From Halothermothrix sp. (GTDB lineage Bacteria > Bacillota > Halanaerobiia > DY22613): DNA of 64,000 nucleotides. Below are positions 33,437 to 42,808 of the stretch, in pieces. Both the position numbers and the translations under genes were made by a program. The stretch is from assembly GCA_016841825.1 (NCBI GenBank), contig JAENYK010000001.1, positions 558,001 to 622,000 on the forward strand, in the 5' to 3' direction. Position 1 is the first letter of the stretch; the number at the start of each line of letters is the position of its first letter. The notes under the pieces are model-generated. The model searched no databases and was not told where the DNA came from. It saw nothing but the letters and a program-made list of their open reading frames with translations.

Positions 33437-34681
33437 TTAGATATTCAGGCTGCCCGGGGAAGTACGTTCATCTATCTTCCGAAAAAAGAAGTAGTAGCTT
33501 AAAGCAGAACCAAGGTAGAACAACATTGCCAGATAAAAAATATAGCTATAACCATAAGCAGTAATAATCAGACCACTTATCGGTCCCATGACAGCCCACC
33601 CCAATTGAAATGCCATCTGACTAAAACTATTGGCAATACCTTTTACATTCTCCCCGACCTCTTCCATCATCAAATTTGAGGTTAAAGGATTAGCCGAGTT
33701 CATAAAAGTTGTGCGTAAAAGTAAAGCAGCTGTTGCAAAGATCAGGTTAGAGGTCGTAGCCATGACCAACAGGAAAGGTAATGACACCAACTGAAAAGCA
33801 AGTATCGACTTAACTTTCCCTAAATATTTAACCGCCAGAGGAACCAGTAAAGTTGAAACAGCAGTAGTCACTTGGCTCAAAGCTAAAATAAATCCGATCA
33901 ACGACGAGGACATACTAAACTCATTTGCCAGATAGAGATTAGTATAGGGGACAAAAAGACCTGCCCCAAAACCCACCAGAGCCGATGGCAAAAGAAATTT
34001 CCCAATCGTCAATAATTCCTGTTTCTCTGTTAATACCTGCAAAATATCTGCAAATCTCCGTTCTTCTCTGGCCCTGGGCTCCCGAATCTTAAATAAAGGA
34101 ATGGCTGCCAATAAAATAATAATTGAGCAGATAAAAAGTGTGATTTTCATGGCAGTCAACAGGGGAAACCAGGTATGTAACACGTCAGGTAGCCATCCTC
34201 CCAAAATATTACCCAACATCCAGGCTCCCATTGTCAAAGCTGAATTTATACTAAACAGGTGCATTCTCTCCCGTGGAGAAGTGTTCTCCATCATAAAAGG
34301 AGATTGAGCTACCATAAAAAAAGCGTTAAATAGCCCATTAAGAAAAATAAATGTCAGAATAATATTGCCACTTTGAAAGATGCTCAACAACACATAGACT
34401 ACACCCGATGTTAAAGCACCTGTAATCATCGCTTTACGTCTACCCAATTTATCGCTAAAAATCCCTGCCGGAATTAGAACCAGAACTGCAGCCAGCGCTT
34501 TCAATGAGATTGTCTGTCCGACAAAAGCTTCATCATACTGTAATTCCTTCAAATATAAATTATACAATACCTGAAACATCCCCACACCAATGGAGTTAAA
34601 AGCTAAAGCCAACAGATACAGTTTTACATTCGCCGAAAACTGACTCATTCTATTCTGATAATCTTTGAATAGTTCAAACAT
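33437..34681 (-). CDS. Major facilitator superfamily transporter
   Basis: A 414-residue permease with 12 predicted helices. Motif A in the loop after helix 2 is GIFSDKLGRRKAM. ASLL-like second half with TSNLMMEEVGENVKGIAN (motif A-like repeat in the second half) and GWAVMGPISGLIITAYGY. Sequence suggests a drug/metabolite exporter, but the substrate cannot be inferred. RBS GGTGGAGAAAAT. Single gene with its own terminator. Confidence 0.88.
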   Translation of the reverse strand: MFELFKDYQNRMSQFSANVKLYLLALAFNSIGVGMFQVLYNLYLKELQYDEAFVGQTISLKALAAVLVLIPAGIFSDKLGRRKAMITGALTSGVVYVLLSIFQSGNIILTFIFLNGLFNAFFMVAQSPFMMENTSPRERMHLFSINSALTMGAWMLGNILGGWLPDVLHTWFPLLTAMKITLFICSIIILLAAIPLFKIREPRAREERRFADILQVLTEKQELLTIGKFLLPSALVGFGAGLFVPYTNLYLANEFSMSSSLIGFILALSQVTTAVSTLLVPLAVKYLGKVKSILAFQLVSLPFLLVMATTSNLIFATAALLLRTTFMNSANPLTSNLMMEEVGENVKGIANSFSQMAFQLGWAVMGPISGLIITAYGYSYIFYLAMLFYLGSALSYYFFFRKIDERTSPGSLNI

Positions 34682-34783
34682 ATTTTCTCCACCTTTTTAA
34701 TTATCAATTTTCCATATTTCAGCTTATTCTGCTAAGACTCATTCAAAAACTGCTAATTTATTTAGTCACACAAAATATGTTAC

Positions 34784-34817
34784 TAAAAGAGACGCCAGCT
34801 GTAGGCTGGCATCTCTC
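34784..34817 (-). terminator. Terminator of the FAD oxidoreductase operon
   Basis: Minus strand AGAGATGCCAGC-CTACA-GCTGGCGTCTCT then TTTAG, a 12-bp stem. Confidence 0.85.
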
Positions 34818-34832
34818 AAATAGCAAATTAGA

Positions 34833-36227
34833 TTAGCTCTCTTTGCGAATAATATCCTCAGCAATAACCATACCAGATACAGATGCCTGCATCAAACCAC
34901 GGGTTATCCCCGCTCCATCTCCACCAGTGTATAGATTATCAATCTGAGTCATTAGATTTTGATTCACTTTCAGACGGGATGAATAGAACTTAACTTCTAC
35001 ACCATACAGCAGAGTATCCCGATCATAGACACCTGGAGCCATTTTATCTAACGCCTGTAGCATCTCCACAATGGCTTCCAGATGACGATAAGGGAAGACC
35101 AGGCTTAGATCACCGGGAGTTGCATCTTTCAACGTAGGTTCAGTTAAGCCTTTTTTAATCCGCTCAGTAGTGGAACGACGCCCCGATAAAAGATCACCTA
35201 GCTTTTGAACGATGATACCACCACTTAACAGATTGGCCAGAGTTGCAATATATCGTCCATAAGTGATCGGTTCTCTAAAAGGTTCAGTAAAGGTCTTACT
35301 GACTAATAGCGCAAAGTTAGTATTTTTGGTCTTAATATGGGCATGACTATGACCATTTACCGTAATCAAACCCTGATTATTCTCCTGCACAACCTCACCA
35401 TTAGGACACATACAGAACGTCCTCACCTTATCTTCAAACTTCTTGCTGTAGAAGACCAATTTAGATTCATATATATCGTCTGTTAGTTCTTTCATCACAA
35501 TAGAAGGTAATTCTACACGAACACCAATATCTACGGGATTTATACTCATATCCAGATCCAGTCGCTGAGCTTCTTTGCTTAACCATTCAGCATTCTCTCG
35601 CCCAGGCGCGACTGCAACATATCTGGAATCGAGGTAATCCCCATTCTCCAGACCTACTCCCTTTATCTTACCATTCTCAGGTATTAATTCAACAACCCGG
35701 GTACGTAAAGCTACTTCCACACCCTGTTCGATCAGATAATCCATCATCGCCTGGAGAACTGTCATGCTGTATCCTGTACCTAAATGACGCAAATGAGCAG
35801 GAATAAATTTGAGACCAGCCATTATCGCTTGATCTCCAATCTCCTCAGCTCTCTGAGCTTCTACACCAAAAATCTTATCTCTGGCTCCAAAGCGTAGGTA
35901 TAGTTCATCAGCTTTTTTAATTCTCTTCATCAATGCTTCATGCCCAATATATTCAGGCATGTGACCACCAATTTCAGTGGATAAAGTCAACTTACCATCG
36001 CTGAAAGCACCAGCTCCACCCCAGCCACTGACAATACCGCAATGTTTACATTTAATACAGCTAGTGTTCCTGGTCTTCATTGGGCAGGACCGTTCTTTAA
36101 GGCTTAAACCCTTTTCAATGATCAGAATATCCAGATTTTTGTCACTGTTCACCAGTTCCAATGCAGTAAAGATACCTGATGGTCCTGCTCCGATAATTAT
36201 AACATCATAACTATTCTTCTTTGGCAT
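34833..36227 (-). CDS. FAD-dependent oxidoreductase (COG2509 family)
   Basis: A 464-residue flavoprotein. N-terminal dinucleotide motif VIIIGAGPSGIFTALEL, then IIEKG (Glu of the FAD site), and a Cys-rich segment CPMKTRNTSCIKCKHCGIVS (~48-67) that could bind metal or an Fe-S/Zn site. GGWGGAGAFSDGKLTLS resembles the family's flavin loop. C-terminal GGDGAGITRGLMQASVSG closes the FAD site. The family (FAD-dependent dehydrogenase COG2509) is of unknown substrate. The start lies inside the DUF3842 gene's end (17-base overlap), so the two are co-translated. Confidence 0.85.
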   Translation of the reverse strand: MPKKNSYDVIIIGAGPSGIFTALELVNSDKNLDILIIEKGLSLKERSCPMKTRNTSCIKCKHCGIVSGWGGAGAFSDGKLTLSTEIGGHMPEYIGHEALMKRIKKADELYLRFGARDKIFGVEAQRAEEIGDQAIMAGLKFIPAHLRHLGTGYSMTVLQAMMDYLIEQGVEVALRTRVVELIPENGKIKGVGLENGDYLDSRYVAVAPGRENAEWLSKEAQRLDLDMSINPVDIGVRVELPSIVMKELTDDIYESKLVFYSKKFEDKVRTFCMCPNGEVVQENNQGLITVNGHSHAHIKTKNTNFALLVSKTFTEPFREPITYGRYIATLANLLSGGIIVQKLGDLLSGRRSTTERIKKGLTEPTLKDATPGDLSLVFPYRHLEAIVEMLQALDKMAPGVYDRDTLLYGVEVKFYSSRLKVNQNLMTQIDNLYTGGDGAGITRGLMQASVSGMVIAEDIIRKES

Positions 36228-36657
36228 TTGCTTTCACTTCCTCCTCAATCAGGAATATCAATTGGTCTACCATATCTGTCATCGGCCTAATTGGCAAACC
36301 TACAAGGTGGAAATGAGATTGATTAACCGGAAGCAAGATCTTCTTACCTTTAGCCAGACCTATCCATTCTGCCATTCTGGGAGTAATCTCACCCAGTAGA
36401 GCATTTGGCATCATTATTCCCAGAGGTCCAATGATTAAATCAGCATCTCCAATATTAACCCGAATAGCATTCTCACCTGTAGCACCTTTCTGTGCACCAC
36501 TATGCATCATTCGACTAGTAGCCATGGCATTAGTTCCTAATGCCGTAATCTCGATTAATGAGTCCAACTTCTCTTTGAGTCGAGAGATAATCTGACTACC
36601 CAGACCACCTCCCATACCATCTATTACTGTAACTTTCATCTTTTGCTTTCCGTTCAT
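36211..36657 (-). CDS. DUF3842 family protein
   Basis: A 148-residue protein: KVTVIDGMGGGLGSQIISRL at the N-terminus (a Rossmann-like glycine loop), TALGTNAMATSRMMHSGAQK in the middle, and a His-containing HFHLVGLPIRPMTDMV. This matches DUF3842, a Bacillota family often found beside COG2509 oxidoreductases. Start ATG at 36657 follows GGAGGGATGGGGA; the longer frame to 36672 has no RBS. It overlaps the downstream FAD gene by 17 bases. Likely a partner or regulator of that enzyme. Confidence 0.8.
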   Translation of the reverse strand: MNGKQKMKVTVIDGMGGGLGSQIISRLKEKLDSLIEITALGTNAMATSRMMHSGAQKGATGENAIRVNIGDADLIIGPLGIMMPNALLGEITPRMAEWIGLAKGKKILLPVNQSHFHLVGLPIRPMTDMVDQLIFLIEEEVKANAKEE

Positions 36658-36722
36658 TCCCCATCCCTCCAACTTAGATAGTTCGACTTTTTCACTGTAA
36701 AATCCTTTTAATTATCCTGAAA

Positions 36723-37391
36723 TTATTTAAATGGAGAAATGTGCTCAGCCCTTTTGATTAATCGGGCAAGATAAATTTGCAGCAGCAAAACCAAAAACAT
36801 TGTTACAAAAAAGTTTATAAATCCAGATATCACAAGAAAATCATAAACACCATGCAGCAAACTTCCCCAGAGAAGACCGTATAAAATGTAAAACTTACTC
36901 TTTTCAGGATTACACCTGGCCATTCCAAAAAAGAATCCCACAACACCCGAGAAACCTGCATGAGCTAAGCTGGTTACTACTGCTCTGATAACCCCAACTT
37001 TATAACCAAACATCGTGGTATACATCAAATTTTCCGCAGCCGCAAAACCCAATCCAGCTGTGACCACATAAATAATCCCATCCATGACTTCATTAAACTC
37101 CTTGTTTCGATAAACAGAGAAATATGCCGCCAAAAACTTAACTGTCTCCTCAGTCACACCAACGACCACAATCGTTACAAGTAACAATCCCAATAAGTTG
37201 TTTGGCCTGGACAGTTCACTAGCATAAGGTCTTTCAATTATCCCTGCGGGAATTACTGACAAAACCCCAACGATAAATGACTTCAAAATCAAACCCCAGG
37301 GTTCAGGATCTAAATAGTCTTGACGATAAAAATACCAGACCCAAAATACCCCTGGCAAAATTGAAACAGCAAATAAACCAACCAGTGTCAT
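36723..37391 (-). CDS. PrsW-type intramembrane metalloprotease
   Basis: A 222-residue membrane protein with about eight helices of the PrsW/CPBP-like protease family. Motifs: VTEETVKFLAAY (EExxK), GLGFAAAENLMY (FxxxE), SLAHAGFSG (His) and SLLHGVYDF (HxxxD). In B. subtilis PrsW cuts the anti-sigma RsiW, so a link to the ECF module 3.5 kb away is worth noting but not shown. The start at 37391 follows GGAGGTGGAAGG; the ORF to 37445 has no signal. Confidence 0.9.
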   Translation of the reverse strand: MTLVGLFAVSILPGVFWVWYFYRQDYLDPEPWGLILKSFIVGVLSVIPAGIIERPYASELSRPNNLLGLLLVTIVVVGVTEETVKFLAAYFSVYRNKEFNEVMDGIIYVVTAGLGFAAAENLMYTTMFGYKVGVIRAVVTSLAHAGFSGVVGFFFGMARCNPEKSKFYILYGLLWGSLLHGVYDFLVISGFINFFVTMFLVLLLQIYLARLIKRAEHISPFK

Positions 37392-37488
37392 CCTTCCACC
37401 TCCTGTTTGTATACTCTCAATATGCCCTACTTGGATTCTGGTCATTCAACAGTAATCAAATACCAATCTACCAGCATCGACAATAATC

Positions 37489-37530
37489 AAAAAAACCCAG
37501 GCAACTCACTCTATCGTGAATCACCCAGGC
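37489..37530 (-). terminator. Terminator after the flippase gene
   Basis: Minus strand GCCTGGGTGATTCAC-GATA-GAGTGAGTTGCCTGGG then TTTTTTT; the stem uses several G-U pairs. Confidence 0.7.
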
Positions 37531-37633
37531 ATTTGCTTATAATTTGTCGAAATATGTACTTCTAAAAGACATTATAACAAATTTATCTTCCCAGGTCAAT
37601 AGTCCTAATCAAATTTCTTATATACTAGGCATA

Positions 37634-39181
37634 TTACCTTTTATTTCCAAACAAGCGATCGAGTAGTAAAAGACTTTTAATCTCTTTCCAGGTTATCCCT
37701 CCCAGGAAGAGCAATAGAAGAAAATAACTGACTACACCAGCCAGGACTGTCACTCCCACTTGCTGCACCAGAGGTAACTGACATATCCCTACCCAATATC
37801 TGGCTATGTACACTATCAACCCCATTCCTGCTGTCGCAAAAATGGTTGGCAGAGATATACGCCAAACCTGACGGAAGCCAGTTAACTGGCCCAGGTCACG
37901 TAAATTTCCCAACAAACTTACTAAATATCCACCAATGGTTCCCATAGCAGCTCCTCTGATCCCCAAAATCGGTGTTAACAGATAATTGATAATACCGTTG
38001 AAAATACCTCCAATTAAAAGATGCCTGGCAGGTAGATAGGTTTTCCCCAATCCCTGAATAATTCCCGTCGTCACCCCCTGCAGTGAGATTAAAATTACTG
38101 ACCAACTCAAAACCTGTAATGGTAAAATAGCCATTTTTGTTGCAAAAACCAAAATTGATAACGGTTCAGCCAATAAAAACAACCCTACTGATGCCGGAAA
38201 ACTCACAATTCCTCCCCATCTCACTGCTTGACCAATCCGATACCTTGTTAACTCCGGTGCTGAAACACTGGTTTTGGCGATAGCAGGAATCAGATTAACC
38301 GAGATAGCAGTTGAGAGAATTGTCGGAAAGGTCACCAGTGAGTTAGCCATTCCAAAACCACCAAAAAAATTATTAGCCTGCTCTCTGGTAAAACCCATCG
38401 AAACCAATCGTAAAGGAATGATTGTAGCATCTAAAAACTGCATTAGAGAGATAGCCAGAGCTCCAATTGTGACAGGAATAGCCAATTTCAACACTCGTTT
38501 GACTATCCCGGGTTGAATCCACCCACCTCCCGGTTTAGCTAAAAAACCAGTTTTTCTCCAGCGAAGATAATACCCCACCAGAACCATCCAACCAGCAAAT
38601 CCCCCTGCCCCTGCAGCAAGTGTCACTCCCATTGCTCCATAACCAGGGCCAGCTTCGATCAACACCATCACCAATGCCAGACCGCCACCAACTCTGATAA
38701 TCTGCTCCACAATCTGCGAGACAGCAGTCGGCATCATCTGCTGCAGCCCTTGATAATATCCCCGGAAAACCGCCAACATAGCAGCAAAAAAAATTGCCGG
38801 GGCGATTCCCATAAGTGGGAGAATAGTCTGAGCATCCCCCAAAAGCAATAATCCCAGAGGTCTGGCTGCCAGAACAAAAAGTCCTGCCAGAAGAAAACCG
38901 AAAAAGGCGTTAAATGCCAACATGGTAGTAAAAATCCCCGTATTGGCTGCACCATTCTTACCCCTTTCTTCCGCCGATATCTGGGAGATAGCTACCGGAA
39001 TTCCTGAGACAAATAACATTAAAATCGGACCATACACCGAATAAGAAATATTATAAATAGCAAATCCTTCTTCTTTAAGAACTCTTGCCAAAACAATCTT
39101 AAAAATAAACCCGATCAATTTGATTACCAGCCCTGATGCTGCCATGATCAAGGTTCCCTTCATCAAAGATCCCTTACTCAT
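37634..39181 (-). CDS. SpoVB/MurJ-like polysaccharide flippase
   Basis: A 515-residue membrane protein with 14 helices, of the MVF/MOP superfamily (SpoVB in spore formers, MurJ-like). Start MSKGSLMKGTLIMAASGLVI; GPILMLFVSGIPVAISQISA; AAMLAVFRGYYQGLQQMMPT (the family's loop with basic residues); SVILISLQGVTTGIIQGLGK. It would flip undecaprenyl-linked glycan precursors or lipid II. It is not next to the glycosyltransferase island 10 kb away. RBS GGGAGGATTATTAT. Confidence 0.9.
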   Translation of the reverse strand: MSKGSLMKGTLIMAASGLVIKLIGFIFKIVLARVLKEEGFAIYNISYSVYGPILMLFVSGIPVAISQISAEERGKNGAANTGIFTTMLAFNAFFGFLLAGLFVLAARPLGLLLLGDAQTILPLMGIAPAIFFAAMLAVFRGYYQGLQQMMPTAVSQIVEQIIRVGGGLALVMVLIEAGPGYGAMGVTLAAGAGGFAGWMVLVGYYLRWRKTGFLAKPGGGWIQPGIVKRVLKLAIPVTIGALAISLMQFLDATIIPLRLVSMGFTREQANNFFGGFGMANSLVTFPTILSTAISVNLIPAIAKTSVSAPELTRYRIGQAVRWGGIVSFPASVGLFLLAEPLSILVFATKMAILPLQVLSWSVILISLQGVTTGIIQGLGKTYLPARHLLIGGIFNGIINYLLTPILGIRGAAMGTIGGYLVSLLGNLRDLGQLTGFRQVWRISLPTIFATAGMGLIVYIARYWVGICQLPLVQQVGVTVLAGVVSYFLLLLFLGGITWKEIKSLLLLDRLFGNKR

Positions 39182-39309
39182 ATAATAATCCTCCCTCTAA
39201 AATGCACACTCCCTATTCTATCCTTAACGATAAAATATAAACTCCAGTAACACCCCCTTTTTCGAATGAATACCATAATACACGTAATCCTGAGAGAGGA
39301 GGTGAGGGT

Positions 39310-39993
39310 TTGAGAAAACTAATTGTTACAGTCTGCTTCTTGCTGATGATTACTTCTATAACTTATGCCAGTGTATGCGTTGAGTATGATGATATCTATT
39401 ACTACAAAGATCGTGTTGCGCACTGGATCCAAAAAGATCTCAACAACACCGGTGTCTCCGATAATAATGTATATCGTTATATTATCCGAAGCATTAATAA
39501 CTCTTTGAATAGCTACTCATCTTTCCCCATGTATATTTATCTAGATGATGATGGTGATATAGTTTATGCCACTTTTAGTCCATCTGATGACATATTTTCC
39601 GCAGCTAGTATCAAATTTATCACAGTCCAAAGTAAAGCAACCTTCCTACGAACAATTTACAAATCAATGAATAGCCTGGATTTATCTAGTATTGAAAGGC
39701 CAGACTATCTGCAGATATTAATGCAGAATAATGATAAAGAAAATATCTATATATTAGAAGTTAATCTTAGCTCCTATCCTACCCACAAATTGGAAGACGA
39801 ATGCTCCAGGTGTCTACAAAACCTGTATTATTATGAAAGCTTTTTTGACACTGCTATAGATAACTCCCATCTACAATTAGTTATTACTACATATGTAGAG
39901 GAAAATGATGAATTAATAATAAATATCCTCTATACCGATTATTTAGGATCCGTATTTGCCGAAGCCATTCTAATTAGAGATAACGTATTTTAG
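39310..39993 (+). CDS. Secreted hypothetical protein
   Basis: A 227-residue protein with a signal peptide (MRKLIVTVCFLLMITSITYAS). The mature part is rich in Ser, Asn, Tyr and Asp (YIYLDDDGDIVYATFSPSDD; NVYRYIIRSINNSLNSYSSF) with Cys in CVEYDD and ECSRCLQ. No conserved family recognised. The start is TTG, 6 bases after GAGGAGGTGAGGGT. Single gene with a hairpin at 40038-40070 downstream. Base composition is like its neighbours. Function unknown. Confidence 0.6.
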   Translation: MRKLIVTVCFLLMITSITYASVCVEYDDIYYYKDRVAHWIQKDLNNTGVSDNNVYRYIIRSINNSLNSYSSFPMYIYLDDDGDIVYATFSPSDDIFSAASIKFITVQSKATFLRTIYKSMNSLDLSSIERPDYLQILMQNNDKENIYILEVNLSSYPTHKLEDECSRCLQNLYYYESFFDTAIDNSHLQLVITTYVEENDELIINILYTDYLGSVFAEAILIRDNVF

Positions 39994-40037
39994 ACATCAT
40001 ACTGCATAATTATTCCAATATAAATTTTGAGCATAAT

Positions 40038-40070
40038 CAAAAACAAACACCCTAGATGGGGTGTTTGATT
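40038..40070. terminator. Bidirectional terminator
   Basis: CAAACACCC (40044-40052), TAGATG, GGGTGTTTG (40059-40067); a T5 tail on the minus strand serves the glycosyltransferase gene, and ATTATCTT on the plus strand serves the secreted gene. Confidence 0.75.
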
Positions 40071-40104
40071 ATCTTCAGGCAGAGCTAAATATACAAATTC
40101 AACC

Positions 40105-41262
40105 TTAATAATTCTCTTTCACAGTCTCATATATATGAATCAACTCTTCATAAAATCTCTCTGCAGAGAATTCATCTGAGATCTCCAGAGATTTTCGCCC
40201 CAAATCTTTTCGCAATTCAGTATTATTCATCAGCTCTCTGACTCTGTTAAGATAGTCTTTTTTCGAAACAAAGAGATATCCATTAACTCCATCCTTAACC
40301 ATTGGGTGAAAAGATTCATCATTAACCGCCACTATTGGCAGACCGGTAGCCATAGCCTCCACCACTACCAATCCCTGAGTTTCAGAAGTAGATGCTATCA
40401 CAAAACAATCAGCCATATTATAAAAATAAGGTAATTCAACATAATCTTTCTTACCCGCAAAGATCACAGATTCCCGTAAATTTCTTTCTACAACTATTCC
40501 TTTTAGGCAATCTAGATGGTCACCTGAACCCACAATAAACAATTTATATGTTGGATCAGCTTTAACCAATTCCTGATGGTATTCAATCAGTGCTTCAATA
40601 TTTTTCTCTTGAGCAATTCTTCCAATAAAGATCAGAACTTTATCGTCAGCACTTAGTCCATATTCCCGTCTCATCCGCAGCCTATCCTCAACAGAAAAAT
40701 GACAGCGAAAGTTAGCCAGGTCAATTCCTGTCGGTAAGACAAACATGGGTTTTGATACCCCATAAGCTGTTAATTTATCATAAACTTTAGGAGTAGGAAC
40801 AATAACACCATCTACCATATTACAGAAGATTTTGGAATACTTTTGAGCAAACTGTTCAGGAATGAACTTATGCATTTTTAAATAATGAATATAATCTTCC
40901 AACATAGTATGATATGTGTGGACTTCCGGAATCTTTAATCGCATAGCTGTAATATGTCCAAAAATTCCCAGAGAAAAAGGTGCATGAGAATGGATGATCT
41001 CGATACCCAGGTTTTTGGCTTTCCTACTGGCAAAGGGAGAATAGATCATCCCGATCCGATGCTCATCATTTCCCCAAAATTTAAAAGACGAAACCCTGAT
41101 TACATAATCGGGATCCTGTTCCGGATTCACCTCAGGATGCGAAATTGTAAAAATATATGGTTCATGTCCGTGTTTTCTGAGCACTTTCTCCATTAAAGCT
41201 ATCGATGTAACCACTCCATTAATCTGTGGTTTATATGTATCTGTGAAAATTCCCACTTTCAT
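40105..41262 (-). CDS. GT4 glycosyltransferase, diacylglycerol-glucosyltransferase-like
   Basis: A 385-residue GT-B enzyme. N-terminal KVGIFTDTYKPQINGVVTSI and HSHAPFSLGIFGHITA are typical of diacylglycerol glucosyl- and related lipid glycosyltransferases; the C-terminal motif SETQGLVVVEAMATGLPIVA is the EX7E UDP-sugar site (Glu residues in ETQGLVVVEA). VFAGKKDYVELPYFYNMADC precedes it. It probably builds glycolipids on the cytoplasmic face of the membrane. RBS AAGGGGGCGACCAAG. Stand-alone gene. Confidence 0.87.
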   Translation of the reverse strand: MKVGIFTDTYKPQINGVVTSIALMEKVLRKHGHEPYIFTISHPEVNPEQDPDYVIRVSSFKFWGNDEHRIGMIYSPFASRKAKNLGIEIIHSHAPFSLGIFGHITAMRLKIPEVHTYHTMLEDYIHYLKMHKFIPEQFAQKYSKIFCNMVDGVIVPTPKVYDKLTAYGVSKPMFVLPTGIDLANFRCHFSVEDRLRMRREYGLSADDKVLIFIGRIAQEKNIEALIEYHQELVKADPTYKLFIVGSGDHLDCLKGIVVERNLRESVIFAGKKDYVELPYFYNMADCFVIASTSETQGLVVVEAMATGLPIVAVNDESFHPMVKDGVNGYLFVSKKDYLNRVRELMNNTELRKDLGRKSLEISDEFSAERFYEELIHIYETVKENY

Positions 41263-41414
41263 CTTGGTCGCCCCCTTAACAGGTTTAGTTTATCTAAGTG
41301 GTATTAAATTTATAGCATAACCGACAGTCCTTAATTAAGTTTCTCCAAAATTTACGAAAGTCCTCTTAAATTTTTGCTATGGTCTGTTAACAAAAGATTA
41401 CCTAAAGGTCGCCA

Positions 41415-41453
41415 AAATATGAAAACCAGTTGACATATCCCAACTGGTTTTTC
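41415..41453 (-). terminator. Terminator of the 2-oxoacid oxidoreductase operon
   Basis: Minus strand AAAACCAGTT, 10-base loop, AACTGGTTTT, then CATATTTTGG. Confidence 0.75.
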
Positions 41454-41496
41454 AAACAATTCTATTCACTTAGTCGATTGACCAGATCAAAAATAT

Positions 41497-42039
41497 CTAT
41501 ACCGACAATTCAAATCCAGTCTGAATAGCTTTTTTATTCATCTCCAAAATCTGCTGTCGTCCTGCAGGAATAATCTCAGCCAAAGCACTATGCACGTCTT
41601 CTATTTTCACTATATCTGTCTCTTTGAGTAAAGTACCCAGAATTACCATATTAGCAATCTTCACACTTCCCAGGTCATGTGCCAGATCATTGGCAGAAAC
41701 CTGAAGAACTTTACACTGCGAAAATACAGGAACATCTTTGACAATGGAAGAATTAACAATAATCACACCATCTGATCTGACCGCCTGGCCAAATTTATCT
41801 AAAGATGGCTGGTTCATCGCCACCAATATGTCAGGACGATTCACAATAGGAGAAGCAATCTCTTCATCAGAGATTACCACTGAACAATTTGCAGTTCCTC
41901 CACGCATCTCAGGACCATATGATGGAATCCAGGATACCTGTTTATCTAGCAGCATACCAGTATAGGCCAATACCTTTCCCATAAATAAAAGTCCTTGACC
42001 TCCAAAACCGGCAAACAACATTCTAGTTTCCATAGCCAT
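41497..42039 (-). CDS. 2-oxoacid:ferredoxin oxidoreductase, gamma subunit
   Basis: A 180-residue subunit (KorC/VorC-type). FAGFGGQGLLFMGKVLAY at the N-terminus and SYGPEMRGGTANCSVVIS are the gamma-subunit signatures. The enzyme couples 2-oxoacid decarboxylation and acyl-CoA formation to ferredoxin. Gene order delta-alpha-beta-gamma on one strand. The gap to the beta gene is 10 bases. RBS GAGGAGGAATGGCT. Substrate (2-oxoglutarate versus branched-chain 2-oxoacids) cannot be told from the gamma subunit. Confidence 0.92.
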   Translation of the reverse strand: MAMETRMLFAGFGGQGLLFMGKVLAYTGMLLDKQVSWIPSYGPEMRGGTANCSVVISDEEIASPIVNRPDILVAMNQPSLDKFGQAVRSDGVIIVNSSIVKDVPVFSQCKVLQVSANDLAHDLGSVKIANMVILGTLLKETDIVKIEDVHSALAEIIPAGRQQILEMNKKAIQTGFELSV

Positions 42040-42049
42040 TCCTCCTCTC

Positions 42050-42787
42050 TTATTTCCAGGTTTTCAACTCACCCAGGGTATAATATGGTATCATATTTTC
42101 CTGCAGCCAGTTGATAGCGTCCCTCGGAGACAAACCCCAGTTGGTTGGACAGGTGGACAACAGGCTCACAAAACTAAACCCTTTACCAGCAAGCTGAGTA
42201 TCAAAGGCTTTTTCAATATATTTTTTGGCCTGAATTATACTCTTTGGGGAATCCACAGAACCAGAAGCTATATACGCAGCCCCTTCAATCTGAGACAAAA
42301 TCTTTGGCATATCCAGAGGGAAACCGGCTTTTTCGATAGAACGTCCATGAGGTGAGGTACTGGTCTTCTGTTCCGGTAATGTAGTCGGAGCCATCTGACC
42401 ACCAGTCATTCCATAGATCGCATTATTAACAAAGATAACAGTAATTAATTCACCTCTGGCAGCAGAATGAATAGCCTCGGCAGTACCGATAGAAGCAAGA
42501 TCCCCATCACCCTGATAAGTGAAAACCACCTTATCAGATAAAGAACGCTTGACACCTGTAGCTACTGCAGAAGCCCGTCCATGAGCAGCACCTACCATAT
42601 CACAGTTAAAATACCGCTCAGCAAATCCGGCACAACCAACAGGCGTAACCCCGATAGTCTGACCCAGGAGGTTCTTCTCTTCTAAAATCTCACCAATAAT
42701 TCGATGAATGATTCCATGGGTACATCCTGGACAATAGTGGGTCTTAACATCAGTTAACCCCTTTGTCTTATCAAATACCTTGTTCAT
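42050..42787 (-). CDS. 2-oxoacid:ferredoxin oxidoreductase, beta subunit (TPP-binding)
   Basis: A 245-residue subunit that binds thiamine diphosphate. YCPGCTHGIIHRIIGEIL (N-terminal CxxC), GVTPVGCAGFAERYFNCDMV, GDGDLASIGTAEAIHSAARG (the GDG thiamine-diphosphate motif), and NNAIYGMTGGQMAPTT. Acts with the alpha subunit in the catalytic core and passes electrons to Fe-S clusters and ferredoxin. RBS GGGAGGGATCAGAGG. The start of beta is 21 bases after alpha's stop. Confidence 0.93.
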   Translation of the reverse strand: MNKVFDKTKGLTDVKTHYCPGCTHGIIHRIIGEILEEKNLLGQTIGVTPVGCAGFAERYFNCDMVGAAHGRASAVATGVKRSLSDKVVFTYQGDGDLASIGTAEAIHSAARGELITVIFVNNAIYGMTGGQMAPTTLPEQKTSTSPHGRSIEKAGFPLDMPKILSQIEGAAYIASGSVDSPKSIIQAKKYIEKAFDTQLAGKGFSFVSLLSTCPTNWGLSPRDAINWLQENMIPYYTLGELKTWK

Positions 42788-42808
42788 CCTCTGATCCCTC
42801 CCTTATCT

